NCBI GenBank assembly: GCA_037447605.1
Contig: CM074816.1
Location: forward strand, 1,232,640 to 1,283,979
Source: Zygnema circumcarinatum
Taxonomy: Eukaryota; Streptophyta; Zygnematophyceae; Zygnematales; Zygnemataceae
DNA length: 51,340 nt
Reading direction: 5' to 3'
Shown here: positions 31,664 to 40,568 of the stretch, in pieces
Numbering within the stretch: the stretch's first letter is position 1
How the letters are laid out: each line of letters begins with the position of its first letter
Made by a program: the position numbers and the translations under genes
The notes under the pieces: model-generated
The model's database searches: none
What the model saw: only the letters and a program-made list of their open reading frames with translations
Told to the model about the DNA's origin: nothing

Positions 31664-31985
31664 GGATAATGTTCGGCATCAAGCGGCCCTTACACTGACC
31701 ACGAACACTACTGTACCAAGATTGTGACTGACTCTTGCTCCCTCCTTTCCCTCGCCTCCCTCACTTTCCTCTCTCTCCCACTTGCCATTCTCATGTTGAC
31801 TACCCTCCCTCACTTTCCTCTCTCTCCCACTTGCCATTCTCATGTTGAGTACGAAGACAGGAGGGAGCCATTGCAGGACACCGCCGTGAAGGTGACTGGC
31901 TTGCAGACTCAGCCCCCACCTCATTTTCCCGCTGCAACAAATTTCAACGTTCTGCATATTCTCGAAAAGGTAATGCTCTCCCATT
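31664..31985 (-). pseudogene. Truncated third copy of the SMP gene region
   Basis: Matches 27653-27790 joined directly to 28378-28500 of unit A, so the exon with MTPEEAARIQ is deleted. On the minus strand the first-exon frame (MQNVEICCSGKMRWGLSLQA...) is still readable but runs into non-homologous sequence. It also has an internal duplication of a ~45-bp pyrimidine stretch. It abuts a gag fragment at about 31985. Confidence 0.75.
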
Positions 31986-31986
31986 A

Positions 31987-32138
31987 ATGACGGAACGCGA
32001 ATCGCCGAAGAGAAACGATGGCGTAAGGCGGACGGGCCTGCCGCAAACATCTGTTACTATTGTAATTTATCGGGTCATTGGGCGAGAAATTGCAAGAATA
32101 AAGCGACTGATTTGAAAATGTCAGAACAGGCATATTGA
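31987..32138 (+). mobile_element. Copia gag zinc-knuckle fragment
   Basis: Matches the last ~50 codons of the gag at 25869-26609: RIAEEKRWRKAD, CCHC box CYYCNLSGHWARNC, stop after SEQAY. It marks the left edge of duplication unit B. Confidence 0.85.
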
Positions 32139-32987
32139 ATGTCGACAAGGAGTCGTCGTTAGGATTCCACACTGAAGCTCCGCAGCGCTTTTCTTTGAAG
32201 AAATTTGTTAACATGTTACGAGAGCGTTATCCTGAGCAAATCGAGGCAGTAGCTTAGAAGCTATTGGAGAAGGGATGCGGCAACTGAAGCCTTTGCAATT
32301 GGAAGGAGTGAGTAAAAAGAGTGAGAGGAAGAGAGAGAGAGGAGGAGAGAGTGAGAGAAAATTGTTCCTGACCATACGAGAAGCCCATCGACAGTTGTTA
32401 CTTTCAATGTAAAACCCTTGAACTTGGGGAAACCTCCCACCTCTCTCTCCCCCCCTCCTCCCCCTCACCCTCTCTCTTCCTACCTTCCCCCTCTTGATCT
32501 TCCTCTCCCTACCCCCGCGAATTTATAATGTAGAAAGCATGGTGAAGATCAAGATCAAAGGTTTCCAAACATGTTTCGAGTTCTTTTCGAGTTCTTGACA
32601 TTAGCAATTACGTATCGTTGTGGATTTAATTGAACATCGATATCGAGTTGAGGTTTGTTCAGGGTACTTTTAATGGTACTTTTGAGTGAAATGAAAAGAA
32701 AATTGAAGGGATCTCCACATCTTCCAGACATGGATATGGAACAAACACTCAAATTTCCTACACCCTCTCCCTCTCGTTCCTTCTCTAATGCGCATCATCT
32801 CGTCCATAGAGACTTCACTGTTCTGTAGTTTCCACTATGTATAACCCTTGCGAAGGTCCCCCTCTCTCGGCCTTCCTGTCTCGGGCTATTCTTTCCCCTC
32901 TACTTCTGTCCCTCATACCTTCCTCCTCTCCTCTTTCAGTCCCTCCTCCCTCCTACCTTCCCCTCCGGCCCACCTTCTACTTTGCTA
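32139..32987. other. Spacer of unit B, no gene seen
   Basis: Counterpart of 26610-27385, with C/T-rich stretches and no conserved open frame. Confidence 0.5.
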
Positions 32988-34013
32988 CTAATCGTCATCG
33001 TCAAAATCGTCATCTTCGTTCACCGGAGCATTTCGAGCAGCCGCACGCTGAGCCCGTGAGGCGAAGCTGCCCTTCTCTACACGGCCCCCGTGAGCACGCG
33101 CCTCCGCGCTCTGCATCGGAAAAAGAAAAGAAAAAATAAGGCCTAATACTGCAGACTCCATCACATTGAACCGTCAGACGGAGCAGCTACAGGTAGAACT
33201 GGATAATGTTCGGCATCCAGCGGCCCTTACACTGACCACGAACACTACAGTACCAAGATTGTGACTGACTCTTCCTCCCTCCTTTTTCCCGCCTCCCTCC
33301 CTCTCCACTTTCGACCACTTGCCATTCCCATGTTGCGTAAGACGCCGCAAGCTACTGACCTGAATCCGAGCAGCCTCTTCAGGTGTCATCGGATTCTTGC
33401 TGCTCTGGGCCCCTCCGCCGCCGCTCTGTCATGTACAAAACGGAGTAAATAACGTTCTATCAAATCATATATTAGCCAGGCGGAAGAGGGGATGGTGGGG
33501 GTGTCNNNNNNNNNNGAGGGAGGGAGGGAGGGAGGGAGGGGAGGGAGGGAGGAGTAGGGGAGGCAAGGATTCATGTATCAACCCATCCACGTCACTTCTC
33601 CTCAAGAAATCACACCATCGCTCCAATACGCTCTTCTTAATCCAGAAAAATATTAAGAAGAAAACTAAGCCAAGTAACGACAGCCTGAAAGCCCTTCACA
33701 ATCCTCTGACGATGCTCCAGTTTTACTGCTTCAGTTTCAGTTACGCAACTGCGGTCATGGAATCACTCACCCCAGAAGCCCCTTTGCCCGTCCTCCCCTG
33801 GCCCTTCCCTCCCCCTCCTCCGCCCTTCCCCTTCGCCTCCACCACGAGGCGAGGAAAGCGCTCAACGGTCGTCATAGTTTTCTGTCCCTTTCCAACACTT
33901 GGCTGAGTGGAGACAGGAGGGAGCCGTTGCAGGACACCGCCGTGAAGGTGACTGGCTTGCAGACTCAACCCCCACCTCATTTTCCCGCTACAACAAATTT
34001 CAAAGTTCTGCAT
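32988..34013 (-). CDS. SMP (seed maturation protein / LEA type) domain protein, copy B
   Basis: Exons 33771-34013, 33360-33425, 32988-33110; phase-0 GT-AG joins; 143 residues. The Gly/Lys-rich linker ([11 protein letters not shown], then SGGGGAQSSKNP) leads into the SMP domain MTPEEAARIQ / SAEARAHGGRVEKGSFASR / AQRAAARN and a C-terminal acidic tail NEDDDFDDDD followed by TAG. This is the better-preserved of two duplicates. The start is the ATG at 34013 shared with copy A; the N-terminal half before the linker has no recognisable domain and the true start may be further in. SMP proteins are LEA-class or small nuclear proteins; the exact role is unknown. Divergent to the F-box-like gene at 34701. 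Confidence 0.75.
33506..33515. other. Assembly gap (10 N) in SMP copy B intron
   Basis: Ten unknown bases next to a (GGGA)n run. Confidence 0.99.
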
Positions 34014-34700
34014 ATTCTCAAAAAGGTAATGCTCTCACTCTCTCTCTTCCCCCTCCCTCTCTCTTTCTTTCTCTCTCGCTCGCTCAGTCTCACTCTTCCC
34101 TTGCCCTCACCTCCTCCCTATCCCTATCTCCTTCTCTCTCTCTCAACCTTATCGCTGCCGAAGCCGTTCCATGAGCCTCGTGTGTCACTCCTTTCTGCAC
34201 AATAAAACGGAATCGCGTCACAAGGGCAGCGTTTCAAGGGCAGCCTGCCACGCGCAGTGCCCGGCGGCGCATGCAGTTTGCAGCGGACTCGAGCATGGCC
34301 TCGTCGCAGACCTCTCGGCCTTTCTCGAACAGTCCCGCAAAGTGCGATTGCGCGCATGCAAGACACTCTTGGAGACTGAGAAGACATCCGCCGTGAATGG
34401 GTACTTGAATGGCAGTGGATGACTCGGAGTCGATGTAAGAGTTAGATTTGAACTAATCCCACGCCGTGACGCTGAAAGTACTGTATTGCAAACGCGGCAA
34501 GCGTCGGTGGCGTCCGTACACTTCTAGAACCTTCCTGCCGGCGGCTTGTGAGCTGCGGCTTTAAGGATCTCCCTCCTATCGCCATCTCCTCACCCCCCCT
34601 CCTTGTCCTCCTCTCATATTTCTCCTCCTATTCCTCTGCTTATCTCTCTTTCCTTTTAAAACATTTCTTTCCTTCGTTTTTTTTTATCTTTCTTGTCTCC
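34014..34700. promoter_or_regulatory. Shared region between divergent SMP and F-box-like genes (unit B)
   Basis: Counterpart of 28482-29163. The block around 34235-34420 is nearly identical to unit A and has an open plus-strand frame ending LLETEKTSAVNGYLNGSG. Confidence 0.4.
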
Positions 34701-36020
34701 ATGGACGCGAGCAGCCAACGAGAAAGTGACACTTGCGATGGCAGCTCAATCTTGGGCCTTCCGATGGTCCTCTTGGTGCTAATTCTCTTCAGGGCTGTTG
34801 ACGCCAAAGATTTTATGACGAGCGCTTTGCGGCTGTCAACTGTTTGCAAGGCCTTTCAAGAAGCGGTGCAGGCATTCACGGAAGCAAGTATTGGAATGAG
34901 AACAATGGCTGCCATAAAAACAAGAGTTCATGGAGAGAAAGCTCAATTTCTTGAAATTGGAAAACTTGTGCGTCTAACGCCGAAGGTGGAGTCCCTTATT
35001 GTTAATTGCGTTGTTAACCCGTCCGATACCGAGCCTAGGGATCCCTTTATTCCTGTTAATGGCCTTTCTCTTTCGTCCTATAGTGTCCTTTTCTCATCAC
35101 CCCCTCCCGGGCCTAGTTTTCCCGTTGTTCCTTCGATGATATCTTCTTGGTCGACTGTGATTGGGACTACTCTTCGAAACTTGTCTATCAAGATGAAAGG
35201 AGGTCTCAATTGGAAGCATTTCCAAGCTCTCAGCAGCTTTTCAGTTCTTGAAAGCCTAACTGCCAGTGTTGCGCTTGGTCCGGATATAGCCAATTGCAGA
35301 GTTCTTGAAAGTGTGAAGAGGCTTCGTGTCAATGTAAAAACACGATTGGACGATGGAATTTTATCGTGCTTTCTTAGGCTGTTTCCCAATCTCACCTTTC
35401 TGGGCTTCTGCCATGATTCTTTTCCGACGCTCAAAAGATATGACAGTCTCATTGAACACGCTATCGTGGAAGAGCTAGATGTAAGTGGAAATTATCATGG
35501 TTTGAAAATTACATGTCCTCGGTTGAAAGTTTTCAGTCTTCATGCATATGTAGACGAGTTGGTATTCGGGCACAACGGTTGCTTGGATGAGATCCGTCTA
35601 CTCGCATGGATCCGCGACCTCAGATTTGAAATGGAGTCGTTGAGAAATGAACTCCATAATTCCATATTCAAATTTACCTTATACAAGGAGGATATTATTT
35701 TCAAGTTTCTTCTGAGGAGCATGAACAGTCTGGAAAAGGTCGAGGTGACAAGAAACTGCGGATTACGTTGGGTGAACGTCTGTAAGGCTTTGAAGGATAC
35801 TTTTCTTTTCCCTCGACTTGCTGAACTTACGCTTTTAGAAGTTGAGAAGTCTCTCGATATACAGGTATCACTTGAGTGGCTGAAAGTCAGCCCGAAGCTG
35901 CAACATATGCGCTTCGAATCATGCCCAAAGGCAGACAGGGTCGACGGCGATGATGCGCTCATGGAGAAGATTGAAGAATTAAAAAAGTTGTTTCCAAGGG
36001 TTTGCAACAGTCTGGTGTGA
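34701..36020 (+). CDS. F-box-like / LRR-like protein, copy B (intact)
   Basis: Single open frame of 439 residues from ATG 34701 (MDASSQRESDTCDGSS). An upstream in-frame extension has no ATG. Residues ~18-60 (LGLPMVLLVLILFRAVDAKDF...LSTVCKAFQEAVQAF) have the F-box pattern: LP near the start, hydrophobic heptads, VC-K-F at the end. The rest is Leu-rich with repeats such as VESL, LRNLSI, LESLTAS, VEELDVSGN, LKVFSLHA, LEKVEVTRN, LAELTLLEV. This suggests an F-box/LRR substrate receptor of an SCF ubiquitin ligase, by pattern only. The duplicate at 29164 carries a frameshift. A conserved open frame follows at 36257-36436 and may be a further exon. Confidence 0.6.
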   Translation: MDASSQRESDTCDGSSILGLPMVLLVLILFRAVDAKDFMTSALRLSTVCKAFQEAVQAFTEASIGMRTMAAIKTRVHGEKAQFLEIGKLVRLTPKVESLIVNCVVNPSDTEPRDPFIPVNGLSLSSYSVLFSSPPPGPSFPVVPSMISSWSTVIGTTLRNLSIKMKGGLNWKHFQALSSFSVLESLTASVALGPDIANCRVLESVKRLRVNVKTRLDDGILSCFLRLFPNLTFLGFCHDSFPTLKRYDSLIEHAIVEELDVSGNYHGLKITCPRLKVFSLHAYVDELVFGHNGCLDEIRLLAWIRDLRFEMESLRNELHNSIFKFTLYKEDIIFKFLLRSMNSLEKVEVTRNCGLRWVNVCKALKDTFLFPRLAELTLLEVEKSLDIQVSLEWLKVSPKLQHMRFESCPKADRVDGDDALMEKIEELKKLFPRVCNSLV

Positions 36021-36256
36021 GATAGCAAATCGACAAACGGTTTAACACACCAAGTGAGGGACTCCCACCTTTATAACGTGTATTTACTTTTTTGAAGAAG
36101 GAAGACGACAAATTTGAATGCTTTTGTTGCTTTTGCTTATGATTTTTGAATATTACATCTGTGCGTGTGCTTGCCTAACCTATGGTATAATGTTTTTTTT
36201 CACTTGTGTCTACTATCTTGCCTAACTCACCTAAGCTTGATGTTTTGGTGTTCGTT

Positions 36257-36436
36257 AGATTCATCACAGGTGGTTTTCCGGCCATTAGAGTTCCATGGAC
36301 AGTTCTACTGAAGGAGGTCGCACGCTTGCTTTCAATTTCTGTTAGCAATGGCGATGCTTTGAGACTCGGTTCAAAAGCTTACGTTGGGACTGCAGAAGTG
36401 AGGCAGATTCATGATGAAAAGATCCCTTTTCATTGA
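36257..36436 (+). other. Conserved downstream open frame, copy B
   Basis: Frame RFITGGFPAIRVPWTVLLKE...RLGSKAYVGTAEVRQIHDEKIPFH and stop. It is conserved with unit A from VPWTV on. An ATTCATCACAG acceptor-like site precedes GTGG at 36270. It could be a last exon of the F-box-like gene or an independent small gene. Confidence 0.35.
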
Positions 36437-37177
36437 GATGCGGGCAAGTTTTTTTTGTTGCATAAGTGATATCGTTTGGATGTTTCAGTAACAGGTTCGG
36501 GTGCTTACTAGCGACATTTTAGCGCTTTTTTTGGCCTAGTTTAGGATGGTTACAGTCGTTCTTGTTGGCTGCTTCAGGTATCTTCAGACTCCTTTGGCCA
36601 ATATTTGGATTTTTTTCCTTTGTTTGGCGACGCTCTGATGTTTCCTTTGGATGTTTGGGCCACCCTCTCGAGTCTTTTCACCCCCGTCTTTTTTGCCTTG
36701 GAAAAGCAACAGTTCCTACCGAATCCGCCGGTCCGTGTCGTTCCTGTAAAGTTGAGCAAAATCTGTCAGTGTGTATAAGCTCAAATCCACTGCTAGTGCT
36801 CCTTCTTTATATGCTGATGTCTCATTTGTCAGAGCATGACTCTGGGCAAATAATATTCAAATTGACTCCAAATAAAATATACAAAGACATAAATGCACAC
36901 AGGAATCATACACATTCAAAATGCGGAATAAAAATGGAGAAAGCCTGAAGGGCTTGAAACTACATTAAGAATAAACAAGGAGGTACAGCATAATAGTCAA
37001 GCCCACAGTTCTCACTACCAGCCTCTACAACTCCATATCCCTCAAAACAAGCATTGTAGGCTACCATCCACGCCTGGACCACACTCCTAATCCTATTTGT
37101 CCTAAGCAGCCACTTCCCTGTTGCACGCCTCCACGTTCCACGTCCTCTCGACGTCTCCATGTCTCGGTAGGCACCTG

Positions 37178-37300
37178 CTATGCCATGCCATGCTATGCCC
37201 TACCATGCCCTACCATGCCCTACCATGCCCTACCATGCCCTACCATGCCCTGCCATGCCCTGTCATGCCCTGTCATGCCATGCCATGCCATGCCGTGACC
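37178..37300. repeat. ATGCC/CCTACCATGC microsatellite
   Basis: ATGCCATGCC run followed by tandem CATGCCCTAC decamers, at the right edge of unit B. Confidence 0.9.
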
Positions 37301-37423
37301 TGCCCCACCGCCCTGCCGCAGTTCTCCTCCCCAGAGCGCCGGGTTCCATGAGCGCATTTCGTAACGGCCCGTAGCGGCCCACGGAGGATGCATCGTTTCG
37401 CAAAGGAACGCCGGCTCCATATA

Positions 37424-38226
37424 CAGTCTAATCACGTTATAGTGACTGTGTCGGTCCCCACTAGGGATGGCTTAATTACGACTATATAATCTATATTATA
37501 TTATATAACTGTGACGACTAAATAACGGCTGTTATATAATACTTTACAACGCCTTTACAACATGTACGGTCGTACGGTCATACGCCAAAACGACCTAATT
37601 TTGGTATGGTACGACCGTACGACCGTACGAGTACGGTCGTACGGTTGTTAATTGTTCAAAACGAGTGGGTATAATATATGTAATAAAGTGTTTTACTTTG
37701 TACTATATTACTACTTTTAAACCCGTTGTAAAGTATATAATATAGTCGGACTTTATAACGCGGGCCATCCCTAGTCCCCACACATTTGTGTCACTATATC
37801 GGTAATGACCCGTTTGTCATTTCACATTTATAGTAACAATGTTATTACATATGTTTTGCGGTATATCCGTACGACTTTGATACCGTACATTGTACTTTTT
37901 GGGCAGTCGTCACGTGGGTAGGTGTGTACGAACCCTAGTGAGCATGTGTACGGACAAGTTGATATGTACGGTCAAGTCGATATCTGACGATATTAGTCGA
38001 TAATGTGTACGGTCGTCATATATTTGTAACGCATATTCCAATACGTGGGTGGATAATATCGACATTTTGAATATATAGTAACAATCAGGGTTTTTCAACG
38101 TCATTATATCCGTAATAGCGTCACTACTGGCGCAGGATCTGCAGTGGTGCAATTCCGTTCCCGGAAAAAAAGTCAGTATATTCATGCTGTTCTTATAAAC
38201 AGTGTCACTATAACGTGATTAGACTG
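37424..38226. mobile_element. Tc1/mariner-like MITE with TA flanks (host of a nested element)
   Basis: Inverted ends beginning CAGTCTAATCACGTTATAG (37424) and its exact complement ending at 38226; about 23-26 bp are perfect. TATA/TATA flanks both sides, consistent with a TA target duplication. The 803-bp total includes a 312-bp nested element at 37462-37773 plus one 8-bp target copy. No transposase frame. CAGT-type ends and a TA target fit Tc1/mariner, by inference. Confidence 0.75.
37462..37773. mobile_element. hAT-type MITE nested inside the Tc1/mariner-like MITE
   Basis: Ends TAGGGATGGC / GCCATCCCTA, flanked by an exact 8-bp direct repeat GTCCCCAC (37454-37461 and 37774-37781), the hallmark of hAT insertion. 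312 bp, AT-rich, with GTACGGTCGTACGGT-like palindromes and no open frame. Same family as 11381-11700. Confidence 0.88.
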
Positions 38227-38559
38227 TATATAGAAACCACGTTATCCAATCAGCGGTCGCCACGTGGACTCCAGTCCAACGCCAGCGTTGCAGTCGCACG
38301 CTGCCGGATCTTTGGTAGCCACGTGGCGGCACGCGAATTGTCGGAAAGGCCGCCAATTGTCGGAAAGGCGCCTTCAGAGGTGAGTTGGGTGGTCCCGTCA
38401 GCGCTAACGTGGCAGCCACGCCGGCGCCACGTTGGCCAAACAGACCCCGGGGCCCGAATTGCGGGACGTCTTCTAAGCTCAGACGACTAGAGTCGTAGTG
38501 TCTCTCTGTCAAATCGTATAAATCAAATTTTGTTCGTAAAAATCCACAGATTCATATTC

Positions 38560-38870
38560 AAATTTGATGGTGGAGCCTCCAGAGAGGCTTCCCAAAAATA
38601 GCGTATGCCGCTATTTGTGCGAGGCGAACGGTATTCTTTAGTAAAAGGCGAAAGAATAGTTCGCTATGCGCCTCACACGCGGCTGATAGTTATTCTGCCG
38701 GTCGCGGGCGCCTTTACCCGCGGCCTGGGCGCCAGCGCGGACGGCGTTGTGGGACATTGCGGGGCGCGCCGGCCGGGGAATCGGACAACGGGGAAGGGAA
38801 GTCTCGTGGGGCGATACGACACGATATCGATATTTTTCGGTATCGTATCGCAACGTATCGGTATCGTATC
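38560..38870. repeat. Interspersed repeat, left copy, 5' part
   Basis: About 300 bp (GTGGAGCCTCCAGAGAGGCT ... AGCGTATGCCGCTATTTGTG ... GGCCTGGGCGCCAGCGCGGA ...) closely matching 42806-43060. Both end in a run of GATACGATAT words. The open frame starting MPLFVRG.RYSLVKGERIV is shared for ~27 codons and then diverges. Confidence 0.85.
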
Positions 38871-38879
38871 GTGGGAGCC

Positions 38880-39695
38880 ATGCACAGTTCGGACCAGTGG
38901 ATCGGCAACCATTGGACAACCATTGGATGGCAATGGTTGGACGTCTACTGGTCGGCAACCAGTCGACTGGTTCGGAACCAGTGGATGCCACTGGTTGGCA
39001 ACCAGTCGAATGGTTGTTTCGATCCGGCGGCACTGGTTGGCAACCAGTCGACTGGTTGTGAACCAGTGGCATCCACTGGTTGGCAACCAGTCGAATGGTT
39101 GTTTCGATCCGGCAGCACTGGTTGGCAACCAGTCGAATGGTTATATCCATTAAATCAAATGGTTGGCAACCATTAAATTGTCGGTGTACGGATCCCCGTA
39201 TTGTCAATATACTGTAAATATTTTCCGTACGATTTTCCGGCAATTTTAAAAAAATGCCGGAAAAATTGCCGGAAAATCGTACGGAAAATATTTACAGTAT
39301 ATCGACAATACGGGGATCCGTACACCGACAATTTAATGGTTGCCAACCATTTGATCACTGGTTCCGAACCAGTCGAATGGTTGTTTCAGTCCTGCGCCAC
39401 TGGTTCGCAACCAGTCGACTGGTTTCCAACCAGTGGATGCCACTGGTTGGCAACCAGTCGACTGGTTTGGAACCAGTGGATGCCACTGGTTGGCAACCAT
39501 TCGACTGGTTGCGAACCAGTGGCATCCACTGGTTGGCAACCAGTCGAATGGTTGTTTCGGTCCGCAACCACTGGTTGGCAACCAGTCGACTGGTTTGGAA
39601 CCAGTGGATGCCACTGGTTGGCAACCAGTCGAATGGTTGTTTCGATCCGCAACCACTGGTTGGCAACCAGTCGAATGGTTTGTCTAATGGTCCGA
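38880..39695. repeat. GGTTGGCAACCAGTCGAATGG array (self-complementary units)
   Basis: Variable units built from CCACTGGTTGGCAACCAGTC with GAATGGTTGTTTCGATCCG or GACTGGTTNGGAACCAGTGG, on both sides of a ~200-bp palindrome. It sits exactly where the right copy (43060-43130) has only a short GATACG/GCTTCGCTTTCG segment, so it is an expansion or insertion. Long open frames on both strands here are repeat artefacts. Confidence 0.9.
39154..39355. mobile_element. ~200-bp near-perfect palindrome (foldback element)
   Basis: Arms of ~97 bp mirror each other around about 39254, from ATCAAATGGTTGGCAACC at the left through GTCGGTGTACGGATCCCCGT and CCGTACGATTTTCCGGCA to the centre. Only one or two mismatches are visible. 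Could form a long cruciform or hairpin. A foldback-type transposon is inferred; target duplications are hidden by the surrounding array. Confidence 0.85.
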
Positions 39696-39704
39696 TCTGT
39701 GGAG

Positions 39705-39795
39705 CCATGTGAACAGAGACGGCAGCTTTTCATTGCGACAGTTCTGAGTTCTCGTGTAACCGTAAAACCGAACAGGTTGAGAAAAAACAGAAATT
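39705..39795. repeat. Interspersed repeat, left copy, 3' part
   Basis: Matches 43128-43225 (GCCATGTGAACAGAGACGGC ... CGAACAGGTTGAGAA). With the 5' part it shows one element copied twice and split here by the array. Confidence 0.85.
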
Positions 39796-40568
39796 AAAGA
39801 TTTTGGCTTCTAAAAATGAAAATAAATTCAAAAGCAGTAAAGCCTTGATGTACTCTCTACATCAATAAAATCTATATAGGAAGATTGCTTAAACAATAGT
39901 CGTTTACTTGGGCTTCTAACTTTTGCTGAAAATTTAAAGGATTTTCTGGCCGGTGTGCTTTCTCCTACATTTCTTGGTTGATTAAGGGTCTTTTGCTGTG
40001 AGATATTAAAAACCTTTTAGGGTTAGGACTTAGGGTTTAGGGTTTAGGGTTAGGGTATCTACTGAGATTATCTACTGAGATTTTGCTCTTCAGATTGTGC
40101 TTTGTCTTTTTTCAGATCCACGTTTTGTAGATGCCTTCTAAAATGTTTTGATTGAGATCTTGAATAAGAGGGCATGGGAACATGTGAGTACACTGAAAAA
40201 AGTGGATCGTAGGCTTCAAATTTGGCGCGATGATCTGCATTACAAAGCTCGAAATATTGAGTTCAAGTCATAAAAATCCAGATCGTGAAGCCCTAAACCC
40301 TAAATCTTCAACCCTGAATCTTAAACCCTCAACCACTTCCAAAGAATCCCAATTCCAACACAGCCGATATGAGAAAACAAAGGGCTTTGGAGAAGATAAG
40401 GTAAAGACAACACGATTCTTTGATCTTTCAGTGACACTGTTCCTATTATCTCGACCTTCTATGCCCGAATATTAACAGTACTTCAAAACCACCCCCATAA
40501 ACTGAGAACACCCTTGAAACCCAAACGAAACGAAACAAAGCGAAACCCCTAAACCCCTAAACCCAATC
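39796..40568. other. 3' flank of pherophorin-like gene, no gene seen
   Basis: AT-rich. Holds telomere-like TTTAGGGTTTAGGG at 40016-40060 and CCCTAAACCCTAAA plus degenerate forms near 40285-40335 in the opposite orientation. No open frame I would call. Confidence 0.6.

Larger units (their letters stand above)
31987..37430. repeat. Segmental duplication, unit B
   Basis: Second copy of the gag-SMP-F-box block (see unit A at 26440-31580). It holds the apparently intact versions of both genes, one 10-N gap, and an inverted ATGCC-type microsatellite at its right edge. Confidence 0.88.

Noticed and set aside
38219-38512. 97-residue minus-strand frame
   Set aside because: No family features; CACGTGG-rich non-coding sequence beside a MITE.
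38605-39797. Long overlapping frames on both strands with Trp-Leu-Val-Gly repeats
   Set aside because: Arise from the self-complementary GGTTGGCAACC array, which is open in several frames at once.
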